NCBI GenBank assembly: GCA_900544285.1
Contig: UQUT01000006.1
Span: 1 to 64,000 of the forward strand
Direction: 5' to 3'
Source of the DNA: an uncultured Eubacterium sp.
GTDB lineage: Bacteria > Bacillota > Clostridia > Oscillospirales > CAG-272
DNA: 64,000 nucleotides
Below the pieces are notes generated by a model. The model ran no database searches and was not told the origin of the DNA. It saw only the letters and a program-made list of their open reading frames with translations. This document shows, one piece after another, positions 25,417 through 33,671 of the stretch; the first letter of the stretch is position 1; every line of letters starts with the position of its first letter. The translations under genes and the position numbers were made by a program.

Positions 25417-27966
25417 TTATTTTGCAGAAACCTTAACCTTTTCTGTGAGCTTTGTAGCTTCCTTATAAGGACGGACAAGCATATAAACTATGAGTCCGAG
25501 CAATGCAAATGCCGCAACAAGGCTTACGATGTTGACAACTGTCGTGCCGACGTCGCCGGAAACAACGAGGTTACTTGTGATAAGGTTACCGAACTGGTTG
25601 ATCATAAGCGCGATAGCATAAGCAAATCCGCACTGATATCCGATTGCAAACCAAGTCCACTTTGCGCTGTTCATTTCACGCTTGATTGCGCCGATAGCCG
25701 CAAAGCAAGGAGCGCAAAGGAGGTTGAATACGAGGAAGGAATAACCCGTGATACCGGTGAATGTCTTTGCGAGCGTAGTCCAGACGGGGCCTTCGGCACC
25801 GTAAAGAATACCCATTGTACCGACGATGTTTTCCTTTGCAACAAGACCTGTGATGGATGCAACAGTCGCCTGCCATGTTCCCCAGCCGAGAGGCTTGAAA
25901 ATCCAGCAGATAGCTCCGCCGACAGCAGCAAGAATCGATTTATCAAGCTCATCCTCGGCGAGCATACGGAACGTGCCGTCAACAACGCCGAAGTAAGATG
26001 TGAACCATACAAAGATCGTTGAAAGAAGGATGACCGTTCCCGCCTTCTTTATGAACGACCAGCCACGCTCCCACATTGAACGGAGAACGTTGCCGACTGT
26101 CGGAAGGTGGTATGCGGGAAGCTCCATAACGAACGGAGCGGGGTCGCCTGCAAACATCTTTGTCTTCTTGAGCATAATACCGGAAATGATTATTGCAGCC
26201 ATACCGATGAAGTATGCACTTGTTGCAACGAGAGCAGAACCGCCGAAGAGTGCGCCCGCAATCATTCCGATGAACGGAACCTTTGCTCCGCAGGGGATGA
26301 AGGTTGTCGTCATTATTGTCATACGGCGGTCACGTTCGTTTTCGATTGTACGTGATGCCATAATTCCGGGGATACCGCAGCCCGTACCGATGAGCATCGG
26401 GATGAAGGATTTACCGGAAAGTCCGAATTTACGGAAAATACGGTCAAGCACGAATGCGATACGTGCCATATAACCGCACGCTTCAAGGAATGCAAGAAGC
26501 AGGAAGAGGACGAGCATCTGAGGAACAAATCCGAGAACCGCGCCGACGCCGGCAACGATACCGTCGAGAATAAGTCCGGAGAGCCATTCGGGAGCGTTTG
26601 CAGCCTCAAGTCCGTTTCCTATGAGAACCGGAACGCCGGGAACCCATACGCCGAAGTCAGCGGGATCGGGCTCTGCGAATTCCGTATTTTCCCTCGAGAA
26701 ATACTCAACGGCTTCAAGGTAAGTCATACCGATTGTGCCGGCTTTTTCAGCTTTCGTGAGATTTTCGGGGATTTTGTCGTAGTAAACTGTCATTTCCGTC
26801 TGTTCGAGAGTTTCCTCATCTTCAACGATAACAGTTCCCTTGTTTTCGCCCTCTGCGGGCTTGAAGTTCTTTATTGCTTCAAGAGCAGAGCCCGGTTCAA
26901 AGTCATCTGCACCGGGATCGATCGCGACAAATGCGTTTACAGCGTTCACAGCGTCCGAATATCTGCCGGACGCCGTTTCGTACTGCTTCGAACCTATGCC
27001 GAGGAGGTGCCAACCATCGCCGAACACACCGTCGTTCATCCAGTCGGTTGCAAAAGCACCGACGGTGACCATCGAAAGATAGTAAACGATGAACATGATA
27101 GCCGCGAAGATCGGAAGTCCGAGCCAACGGTTTGTGACAACCTTGTCTATCTTGTCGGAGGTTGTCAGATGGCCTGCGCTCTTTTTCTTATAGCACGATT
27201 TGATTATCGAGCCTATGTAAATATATCTTTCGTTTGTGATGATCGATTCAGCGTCGTCATCCATTTCCTTTTCCGCAGCGGCGATATCGTTTTCGATATG
27301 AGCCATTGTCTCGGGAGCGATATTGAGAGTTGAAAGAACCTTGTCGTCTCTCTCAAATATTTTTATCGCATACCATCTCTGCTGTTCTTCCGGAAGGTTA
27401 TGAACAGCAGCCTCTTCGATATGAGCGATGGCATGCTCAACACAACCGGAGAAGGTGTGCATCGGAACGGTCTTTCCGTTTTTTGCAGCATCGATCGCCG
27501 CTTCAGCCGCTTCCATAATGCCCGTGCCCTTCAGCGCGGAGATTTCGATAATCTTGCATCCAAGCTGACGTGAAAGCTCTTCGGTATTGATCTTGTCGCC
27601 GTTCTTTCTGACAATATCCATCATATTTATGGCAATGACGACGGGTATTCCAAGCTCTGTGAGCTGTGTTGTAAGGTAAAGGTTTCTTTCAAGGTTCGTA
27701 CCGTCGACGATGTTGAGAATCGCGTCGGGACGCTCGCCTATAAGATAGTTTCTCGCAACAACCTCTTCGAGGGTGTAAGGAGAAAGCGAATAAATACCAG
27801 GAAGGTCCGTGATGATAACGCCGTCATGCTTTTTCAGCTTACCTTCCTTTTTCTCAACCGTAACGCCCGGCCAGTTACCTACGAACTGGTTGGATCCGGT
27901 GAGAGCGTTGAAAAGCGTTGTTTTACCGCTGTTCGGGTTGCCCGCAAGGGCAATTCTTAAACTCAT
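25417..27966 (-). CDS. feoB: Ferrous iron transport protein B
   Basis: Inner-membrane Fe(II) transporter with a cytosolic G domain. The N-terminus has G1 GNPNSGKTTLFNALTG, G3 DLPGIYSLSPYTLEE and G4 INMMD. The membrane part has the paired gate motifs, including GTGCGIPGIMASRTI. With 849 residues it is longer than many FeoB proteins, because about 130 residues are inserted after the first membrane helix (from GDGWHLLGIGSKQYE to FGVWVPGVP). The insert is soluble and acidic. It is the third gene of the feo operon, and a feo-type palindrome lies 26-41 bases before its start. Confidence 0.96.
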   Translation of the reverse strand: MSLRIALAGNPNSGKTTLFNALTGSNQFVGNWPGVTVEKKEGKLKKHDGVIITDLPGIYSLSPYTLEEVVARNYLIGERPDAILNIVDGTNLERNLYLTTQLTELGIPVVIAINMMDIVRKNGDKINTEELSRQLGCKIIEISALKGTGIMEAAEAAIDAAKNGKTVPMHTFSGCVEHAIAHIEEAAVHNLPEEQQRWYAIKIFERDDKVLSTLNIAPETMAHIENDIAAAEKEMDDDAESIITNERYIYIGSIIKSCYKKKSAGHLTTSDKIDKVVTNRWLGLPIFAAIMFIVYYLSMVTVGAFATDWMNDGVFGDGWHLLGIGSKQYETASGRYSDAVNAVNAFVAIDPGADDFEPGSALEAIKNFKPAEGENKGTVIVEDEETLEQTEMTVYYDKIPENLTKAEKAGTIGMTYLEAVEYFSRENTEFAEPDPADFGVWVPGVPVLIGNGLEAANAPEWLSGLILDGIVAGVGAVLGFVPQMLVLFLLLAFLEACGYMARIAFVLDRIFRKFGLSGKSFIPMLIGTGCGIPGIMASRTIENERDRRMTIMTTTFIPCGAKVPFIGMIAGALFGGSALVATSAYFIGMAAIIISGIMLKKTKMFAGDPAPFVMELPAYHLPTVGNVLRSMWERGWSFIKKAGTVILLSTIFVWFTSYFGVVDGTFRMLAEDELDKSILAAVGGAICWIFKPLGWGTWQATVASITGLVAKENIVGTMGILYGAEGPVWTTLAKTFTGITGYSFLVFNLLCAPCFAAIGAIKREMNSAKWTWFAIGYQCGFAYAIALMINQFGNLITSNLVVSGDVGTTVVNIVSLVAAFALLGLIVYMLVRPYKEATKLTEKVKVSAK

Positions 27967-27991
27967 GATCCAAAAATCCTCTCTTTCTTTC

Positions 27992-28007
27992 GTTAGCCAA
28001 AGCTAAC
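27992..28007. promoter_or_regulatory. feo-type palindromic operator, copy 3
   Basis: GTTAGC-CAAA-GCTAAC lies in the gap between feoA and feoB. It may control an internal promoter of feoB. Confidence 0.7.
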
Positions 28008-28048
28008 ACAAAGTCTTGAAAAACGGGGATTCGCTCCCCTCAAAAAGT

Positions 28049-28270
28049 TTATTCAACCTCGATCATTTCCGCGTCGGCCTTTCTAAGGGAAAGCTCGTAA
28101 TCGCGCACCTTGACCTCAATCGGGTCACCGAGAGGTGCAACCTTGCGAACGTAAATCTCGACGCCTTTTGTAATGCCCATGTCCATTATACGGCGTTTGA
28201 TAGCGCCTTCGCCATGGAGCTTCACAACCTTGACGGTATCTCCGATTTTTGCGTCTCTCAGAGTTTTCAT
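28049..28270 (-). CDS. feoA: FeoA-domain protein
   Basis: A 73-residue SH3-like protein (TLRDAKIGDTVKVVKLHGEG, then MGITKGVEIYVRKVAPLGDP) of the FeoA family that binds FeoB and supports Fe(II) uptake. It is the second of two adjacent feoA genes and directly precedes feoB. Spacing of about 70 bases to the first feoA suggests co-transcription. Confidence 0.92.
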   Translation of the reverse strand: MKTLRDAKIGDTVKVVKLHGEGAIKRRIMDMGITKGVEIYVRKVAPLGDPIEVKVRDYELSLRKADAEMIEVE

Positions 28271-28342
28271 CAGCCCATATCCTCCTTCATTCAGATTTAC
28301 TGATTTTGTTTCCTTAAATATGTATAGACGCTGACCGCGCCG

Positions 28343-28555
28343 TTATACCATAATCTTTCTCGCCATCTCTTCGCTGATGGCAACGCGTGCTTCTTTTACA
28401 TTAACAATGACATTTCCGCCGAGAGCTGTGACAACCGTCACGTTTCCGCCGACAACAAAACCGAGATTTTCAAGGTGTTGTCTGACCTCGGGGCTTCCGC
28501 CGATCTTTTTTATCGTGTTTTCTTCGCCTACAATTGCAAGGCTGAGCGGCATCAT
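28343..28555 (-). CDS. feoA: FeoA-domain protein, first copy
   Basis: A 70-residue FeoA-family protein (EVRQHLENLGFVVGGNVTVV; GGNVIVNVKEARVAISEEMA) and first gene of the feo operon. It differs clearly from the second copy, so the two FeoA proteins are likely not interchangeable. ATG ATG follows a GAGGAT site; either could start translation. Two feo-type palindromes lie in its leader. Confidence 0.9.
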   Translation of the reverse strand: MMPLSLAIVGEENTIKKIGGSPEVRQHLENLGFVVGGNVTVVTALGGNVIVNVKEARVAISEEMARKIMV

Positions 28556-28574
28556 AACATCCTCACTTTTCCCA

Positions 28575-28590
28575 ATTAGCTTATGCTAAT
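28575..28590. promoter_or_regulatory. feo-type palindromic operator, copy 2
   Basis: ATTAGC-TTAT-GCTAAT lies in the feoA leader, about 20 bases before the start codon. Confidence 0.7.
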
Positions 28591-28607
28591 ATGTTGCGCA
28601 AAATATT

Positions 28608-28625
28608 GGTTAGCGCTCGCTAACC
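28608..28625. promoter_or_regulatory. feo-type palindromic operator, copy 1
   Basis: GGTTAGC-GCTC-GCTAACC covers the predicted transcription start of the feo operon. A bound repressor here would block initiation. The half-site GTTAGC recalls DtxR/IdeR-type boxes, but the 4-base spacing differs from the classic 19-bp site. Confidence 0.75.
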
Positions 28626-28632
28626 GTATATT

Positions 28633-28661
28633 ATAATACACATAGAGTCGGTTTTTGTCAA
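28633..28661 (-). promoter_or_regulatory. Promoter of the feo operon
   Basis: On the minus strand TTGACA and TATTAT are 17 bases apart; a TATAAT at 20 bases overlaps the -10. Transcription should begin near 28626, next to operator copy 1. Confidence 0.75.
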
Positions 28662-28874
28662 GAGGTTTTTTCAATTTCCAAAAAAAATTTCACTGTTTCG
28701 GCAGAGTGTTGCAATTTGCGTTTTCCGTTCGGCTCCGGTCTGTGCAATTTTGCGAAAAATCACACAGAAAAACGAAAACAAGTCAACCGGCGCTCAGAAA
28801 GCAGACGAAAAATAAAAGGAACGGAAACCCGTCCCTTTTTGAAAGCATTAAGTTTTTGCAAAACAATTACCGAA

Positions 28875-29090
28875 GCCTCTTTTGCCTTCTTTCTCAATAA
28901 AAATAAAAACAGAGATGAAAAATCATCCCTGTTTTCTTTTTGCAAAGTGCGTTCAAGCCAAATCAACAAAGCTTCTTTTGCCTTCTCTCTCAATCAAAAT
29001 AAAAGCAGAGATGAAAAATCATCCCTGTTTTCTTTTTGCAAAGTTCATTCAAGCCAAATCAACAAAGCCTCTTTTGCCTTCTTTTCTTCT
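28875..29090. repeat. 96-bp tandem repeat, two full copies plus a partial one
   Basis: Copies begin at 28875, 28971 and 29067 with a period of exactly 96 bases. Each carries an ACAGAGATGA / TCATCCCTGT hairpin followed by TTTTCTTTTTGC, then CAAGCCAAATCAACAAAG in both full copies. The array ends in a separate TTCTTCTCGAAGAA hairpin. It fills most of the 548-base gap between the feo promoter and the DUF6472-like gene. It may work as a multiple terminator. Confidence 0.9.
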
Positions 29091-29104
29091 CGAAGAAAAG
29101 AAGG

Positions 29105-29317
29105 TCAGTTTTGCTTCTGAACGCTTTTGTATTCGTCGTAATAGCGATAATACGGACAACGTTTTGTCTGACCGCAGATGAAATCCGCCATTTCGTCCTC
29201 GTCAAGACTGACGTCACAGATATATTCATCGGTTATGTCATCATAGATATAAAATTCGCACGTCTCGCACGACGATTGCATAGGCTTTTTCTCTTGTTTT
29301 TTGTTGTCTGTCATCAT
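29105..29317 (-). CDS. DUF6472-like Cys-containing small protein
   Basis: A 70-residue protein with CETCEFYIYDD ... YICDVSLDEDEMADFICG ... CPYYRYYDEY, matching the small clostridial family I know as DUF6472. The paired cysteines suggest a zinc ribbon. Function unknown. Its ATG overlaps the ispE stop by 4 bases, so it is translated with ispE. Confidence 0.75.
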   Translation of the reverse strand: MMTDNKKQEKKPMQSSCETCEFYIYDDITDEYICDVSLDEDEMADFICGQTKRCPYYRYYDEYKSVQKQN

Positions 29318-30201
29318 TTTTCAATATATGCGTAGTCGCGTCTTGCGGGAGCGCAGACAAACGCCCTTGCGTCATTTTCAATTTCTTCTTTTGCGGCTTT
29401 CGCCTCTCTGACCGAGTTAAAAATCCCGAAAACGCCCGCTCCGGAGCCGGAAAGCATCGCCGCGCGCGCACCGAGAGAAACGAGACGGTTTTTCAGCCTT
29501 GCCGAAGGACTGTCCGCACTCTGCACGCTTTCAAAATCGTTTCTCATCGCATCGGATATCTTTTGAAGGTCACATTCGGAAAGCGCGGAAAGCATTGCAG
29601 AAAGAGTCGACTTCCCGTCGCCATCGCCTATCGCGGCATACGCCTCCGCCGTCGACGTTTTCTCCCCGTTCGGCACGGCAAGAAGAATACAGCAGTCCGG
29701 CATGGGAGCGCAGCTTTCGAGCATTTCTCCGAAGCCCGTCGCCTTGACGGTGCCCTTTTTTATGCAAAACGGTACGTCCGCACCGACGGAAGCCCCGATA
29801 CCGAAAAGCTCCGCCATTGAAAATCTGTCGCCGGAAAGAGTGTTCAGCGCGATAATCACAGCCGCCGCGTCGGATGAGCCGCCGCCGAAGCCCGCCTTGT
29901 CCGGAATTTTCTTTTCGATTGATATTTCAACCCTTATATTTTCGTCATCTGCGGCGGAAAGGAACGCCTCCGCCGCCTTATAGGCGAGATTTTTCTCCTG
30001 CGGAAGATCCGCAAGCTCCCTGCAGAGGACGGAAATCTGCCTGCCCTCGCCCGCCGAAACGGCGACGGTTATCCTGTCAAAAAGGTTAACCGTCTGCAAA
30101 ACGGTCTCAATCTCGTGATAACCGTCCGCCCTTATGCCTGTAACCCCGAAATAAAGGTTTATCTTTGCAGGTGCCAATATTGTGATATTTCCGTTTTCCA
30201 T
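29314..30201 (-). CDS. ispE: 4-diphosphocytidyl-2-C-methyl-D-erythritol kinase
   Basis: GHMP kinase of the MEP pathway for isoprenoid precursors, phosphorylating the 2-hydroxyl of CDP-methylerythritol. The 295 residues show the substrate motif LAPAKINLYFGV at the N-terminus, the ATP loop DKAGFGGGSSDAAAVI near residue 100, and the C-terminal GARAAMLSGSGAGVFGIF. Length and motifs are complete. The start is an ATG about 20 bases downstream of the DUF362 gene stop, in the same direction. Confidence 0.95.
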   Translation of the reverse strand: MENGNITILAPAKINLYFGVTGIRADGYHEIETVLQTVNLFDRITVAVSAGEGRQISVLCRELADLPQEKNLAYKAAEAFLSAADDENIRVEISIEKKIPDKAGFGGGSSDAAAVIIALNTLSGDRFSMAELFGIGASVGADVPFCIKKGTVKATGFGEMLESCAPMPDCCILLAVPNGEKTSTAEAYAAIGDGDGKSTLSAMLSALSECDLQKISDAMRNDFESVQSADSPSARLKNRLVSLGARAAMLSGSGAGVFGIFNSVREAKAAKEEIENDARAFVCAPARRDYAYIEK

Positions 30202-30220
30202 AACTATGTATCTCTCCGGA

Positions 30221-31390
30221 TTACTTGATTTTGCTTATTATTTTCGTAAAGAAATTGCGTTTTATCTTTATCGCCAAAAACGGGCAAAGCTCCTGACAGC
30301 AATAACATCTTATGCAGTGTGACGGATTTATTTTCGCCTTTGACCCGTGCCCCGTTTTAACAAGATCTATCGTCTTTTGCGGACACGAATGCACGCAGTC
30401 GCCGCAGCCGCGGCAGATATCGACATTCACCTGAGGCTTCGGCATAAACATTCTGCCGATTTTTCCGCGCGAGAAAAATTTCAGAGCCTTCATGCTGCTG
30501 TTGCTTCCCTCTGCAACCTTTACGTTTTCAACAGACGGAGCCTCGTCTCCGAGAATGACAAGCTCCTCCGCCTTTTTCGGACAAAGCCCGCGACGTATGC
30601 TTTCGGAAAGTGTCGTCACCTTGTCATCAAAACCGAGAACCCTTGCGGAGAGAAGGTCGGAAGCAAACGGGTTTACGCTCGTCGATACAAAGCCGAATTT
30701 TCTCGGCTCGCCCGCCGTCGGACCGCTCCCCTCCATACCGATTATCGCGTCCGTAACGGCAATGACGGTCTTGCTTTCGCAAAGCATAAGACAGAGGTCG
30801 CAGAGCATTGCGGCAAAATCGCCGTATTCGGGATATGACGCGTGCGCTTCAAATTTTTCAATGCCGGGTATCGTGCCGAAAAGATTTTTCACCGCACCGC
30901 TCATAACCGTCAGCGAATGTGTTTTCAGTTTGCAGAGGTCGATTATCACGTCGGCGTCCGCGATGGGCGTGATTATATTGAAGCTCTTTACGAGCCTGCC
31001 GCTCTCCGACGACATTCTTTTCCAAGTCGTGTCAAGATTGAGCATCGTACCGTGCTTTTTGCAGACGTCCGTAATGCCGCAGACCTTGTAAATTCCTTCA
31101 AGGCGCGACGCGCTGTAAACTCCGCCGGGGCTTTCGGCAACCGTCGGTTTGCAGCCGAAAATGTCAAGCACGGACAGAAGCCCGTCCAGAACGGCGGGGG
31201 CAATCGTCGCCGCATATTCCGGCGATTTTTTCATGACGAGATTCGGTTTTATGACAACCTTTTTCCCCTCGAACGTCGATTTATCAATTCCGAGAAGCTC
31301 AAAATGACGCATAAATATGCCGCAAAGCTCCGTAGGGTCATATTTTTCCGTCCGTGACACCGCAACAGTATTCAAAGCGTCAAAAGCCAT
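30221..31390 (-). CDS. DUF362 protein with two [4Fe-4S] clusters
   Basis: A 389-residue protein: a DUF362 domain (residues of about 1-300, with KVVIKPNLVMKKSPEYAAT and LCKLKTHSLTVMSGAVKNL) followed by a ferredoxin domain. The ferredoxin has two CxxCxxCxxxC motifs, CRGCGDCVHSCP and CIRCYCCQELCP, for two [4Fe-4S] clusters. DUF362 proteins are thought to be electron-transfer partners, with no firm substrate. It is upstream of ispE on the same strand. Confidence 0.9.
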   Translation of the reverse strand: MAFDALNTVAVSRTEKYDPTELCGIFMRHFELLGIDKSTFEGKKVVIKPNLVMKKSPEYAATIAPAVLDGLLSVLDIFGCKPTVAESPGGVYSASRLEGIYKVCGITDVCKKHGTMLNLDTTWKRMSSESGRLVKSFNIITPIADADVIIDLCKLKTHSLTVMSGAVKNLFGTIPGIEKFEAHASYPEYGDFAAMLCDLCLMLCESKTVIAVTDAIIGMEGSGPTAGEPRKFGFVSTSVNPFASDLLSARVLGFDDKVTTLSESIRRGLCPKKAEELVILGDEAPSVENVKVAEGSNSSMKALKFFSRGKIGRMFMPKPQVNVDICRGCGDCVHSCPQKTIDLVKTGHGSKAKINPSHCIRCYCCQELCPFLAIKIKRNFFTKIISKIK

Positions 31391-31464
31391 AAGACAACCG
31401 CCCTCCGTTTTTTAATTCAAAGATTATTGTATCACAGTCGTCTTTATAAATCAAGAAAAATCTG

Positions 31465-32139
31465 TTATTTGAGCTTTTTTTCCGCCATCGACCGGACAGC
31501 CGAAAACGCGTCGGCAATTCCGCCCAGCTCATCTATAAGTCCGATTTTGATTGCCTCCTCGCCGCTTATCACACTGCCGACGTCCGTCGTCAGCTCTCCG
31601 GTGTTCATCATCAGCCCGTCAAGCACGTCCCTTTTTATTCTGCTGTGACCGACTATGAACCCGCTGACGCGCTCCTGCATTTTTTCAAGCGACGCAAACG
31701 CCTGCGGCACTCCGAGCACCGTGCCGGAAATGCGGACGGGATGAATTGTGAGCGTCGCGCTGGGAACGGCAAAGCTCTTTTTGCATGCGACGGCTATCGG
31801 CAGTCCGATTGAATGTCCTCCGCCGAGAATGATTGATACCGTCGGAGTTTTCATTCCCGCCAGCATTTCCGCTATCGCAAGTCCGGCTTCAACGTCGCCT
31901 CCGACGGTGTTTATCATCACGATTATCCCCTTGACGTTTTCGTCCTGCTCGGCAGACGCGAGAAGCGGCAGGACATGCTCATATTTGGTTGTTTTCTGCG
32001 TTTCCGGCAGAAGATAATGCCCCTCAACCTGCCCGATTATCGTCACGGTGATTATCCCGCCGTGCCCTCTGACCGCTCCGAACGGTATAATATTTCCGGA
32101 TTTTTCGTCTGTCAACGTCTCGTTTTCTTTTTCTTTCAT
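31465..32139 (-). CDS. tepA: ClpP-like serine protease, TepA type
   Basis: A 224-residue ClpP-fold protein of the TepA/YmfB group. It has the oxyanion strand INTVGGDVEAGLAIAEML, the nucleophile region GGGHSIGLPIAVAC and the His region SATLTIHPVR. B. subtilis TepA was reported to help protein export and is found near spore/SASP processing; the exact role here is unknown. The gene stands alone and is divergent from pduL. Confidence 0.82.
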   Translation of the reverse strand: MKEKENETLTDEKSGNIIPFGAVRGHGGIITVTIIGQVEGHYLLPETQKTTKYEHVLPLLASAEQDENVKGIIVMINTVGGDVEAGLAIAEMLAGMKTPTVSIILGGGHSIGLPIAVACKKSFAVPSATLTIHPVRISGTVLGVPQAFASLEKMQERVSGFIVGHSRIKRDVLDGLMMNTGELTTDVGSVISGEEAIKIGLIDELGGIADAFSAVRSMAEKKLK

Positions 32140-32317
32140 AAAATTTCTCCCCGCAAGCCTTATTTATATTATTTTTTGCAAAAAAATTTTTATCTAATCA
32201 TTTACAAAGGAAAGAATTTATATTATAATAGTTCCGAATGGAGAGAATACATTGCGGACGTTCCGCAAGCCTTCCAAAGATAACCTTCGGCTTACAGCCG
32301 GGAAAGAGAGAAAAAAC

Positions 32318-32923
32318 ATGGAAAACAAGATTCTTGTTGAAACAAGCGCGCGTCACATCCATCTGACGCAGGAAGCGGTTGAAGCGCTTTTCGGCGCGGG
32401 TCATACCCTGACAAAGAAAAAGGATTTGAGTCAGCCGGGACAGTTCGCTTGCGAAGAAAAAGTTACCGTCGTAAACAAATGCGTCGACAGAAGAACGGGT
32501 GCAGAGGTTGAAAAAACCCTGACAATGAGCGTTCTCGGTCCCGTTCGCCCCGAAACACAGGTTGAGGTTTCGTTCACGGACGCGCGCACCCTCGGCGTTT
32601 CCGCTCCCGTCCGCGAATCGGGCGACGTTGCGGGTACACCCGGAGCAAAGCTCGTCGGTCCTGCGGGAGAATATGTTATCGACCACGGCATAATCGTTGC
32701 GAAGAGACACATCCATCTCACGCCCGAAAACGCAGCCGACCTCGGCGTTGAAAACGGACAGATCGTAAAGGTTCTCGTCGACACCGGCGCAGGTCGCAAG
32801 ACAGTATTTGACGACGTTGTTATCCGCGTCAAATCCTCGTTCGCTCCCGCAATGCACATAGACACGGACGAATGCAATGCGTCGGCGGCGTTCGGCGTTG
32901 TTTACGGCGAAATCATAAAATAA
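32318..32923 (+). CDS. pduL: Phosphate propanoyltransferase (PduL family)
   Basis: Transfers acyl groups between CoA and phosphate, yielding acetyl- or propionyl-phosphate. The 201-residue protein has the two zinc-binding beta-barrel signatures: ARHIHLTQEAVEALFG at the start and AKRHIHLTPENAADLGVENG near residue 125. It lacks the N-terminal encapsulation peptide of microcompartment PduL, so it is probably cytosolic and coupled to acetate kinase. The start is the ATG of MENKILV, after GAGAGA. The NifU-like and GGGtGRT genes follow at short spacing. Confidence 0.93.
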   Translation: MENKILVETSARHIHLTQEAVEALFGAGHTLTKKKDLSQPGQFACEEKVTVVNKCVDRRTGAEVEKTLTMSVLGPVRPETQVEVSFTDARTLGVSAPVRESGDVAGTPGAKLVGPAGEYVIDHGIIVAKRHIHLTPENAADLGVENGQIVKVLVDTGAGRKTVFDDVVIRVKSSFAPAMHIDTDECNASAAFGVVYGEIIK

Positions 32924-32950
32924 GAAAATAAAATTAAAAGGAGATATAAA

Positions 32951-33658
32951 ATGGCAATTCTTTATTCAAAAGAAGTCGAAAATATGTGCTCCGTTGCCAA
33001 GGGCCCGCATCACGGTCCCGCTCCCATTCCGGAAGAAGGCAAATGGATACAGGCAAAGGAAATATCGGATATTTCCGCTTATACGCACGGCGTGGGCTGG
33101 TGCGCACCTCAGCAGGGTGCATGCAAACTCTCGCTCAACGTTAAAAACGGCATCATCGAAGAAGCTCTCGTTGAGACGATCGGTTGCTCCGGTATGACGC
33201 ATTCCGCTGCTATGGCGGCAGAAATCCTTCCCGGAAAGACTATCCTCGAAGCGCTCAACACAGACCTTGTCTGCGACGCTATCAACACAGCTATGCGCGA
33301 GCTCTTCCTCCAGATAGTATACGGCAGAAGCCAGTCCGCATTCTCCGAAAACGGTCTCGTTGTCGGCGCGGGAATGGAAGACCTCGGCAAGGGCGCGCGC
33401 TCAATGGTCGGCACGATGTACGGCACAAAGGCAAAGGGCGTCCGTTATCTTGAAATGACAGAGGGCTACTGCACAAGAATGGCTCTTGACGAAAATGATC
33501 AGGTCATCGGCTATGAATTCGTATCTCTCGGCAAAATGACGGATATGATAAAGAAAGGCACAGAGCCCAACGAAGCATACGAGAAGGCAAAAGGCACTTA
33601 CGGCCGTTTCAAACCCGAAGACGGCGCCGTCAAGTACATTGACCCCCGTAAAGAGTAA
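32951..33658 (+). CDS. NifU-like iron-sulfur scaffold associated with GGGtGRT protein
   Basis: A 235-residue protein with a NifU/IscU-like core: VGWCAPQQGACKLSLNVKNG and ETIGCSGMTHSAAMAAEIL carry cysteines where IscU binds clusters. The C-terminus has FVSLGKMTDMIKKG. AAGGAG precedes the ATG. It is always seen next to the GGGtGRT gene in my memory of Clostridia and Bacteroidales, which follows 13 bases downstream. A shared role in building or carrying a metal cluster is likely but unproven. Confidence 0.82.
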   Translation: MAILYSKEVENMCSVAKGPHHGPAPIPEEGKWIQAKEISDISAYTHGVGWCAPQQGACKLSLNVKNGIIEEALVETIGCSGMTHSAAMAAEILPGKTILEALNTDLVCDAINTAMRELFLQIVYGRSQSAFSENGLVVGAGMEDLGKGARSMVGTMYGTKAKGVRYLEMTEGYCTRMALDENDQVIGYEFVSLGKMTDMIKKGTEPNEAYEKAKGTYGRFKPEDGAVKYIDPRKE

Positions 33659-33671
33659 GGAGGAAGAATAA

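Noticed and set aside
28875..29090. CRISPR array at the 96-bp repeat
   Set aside because: The whole 96-base unit is repeated without variable spacers, and no cas genes are present.
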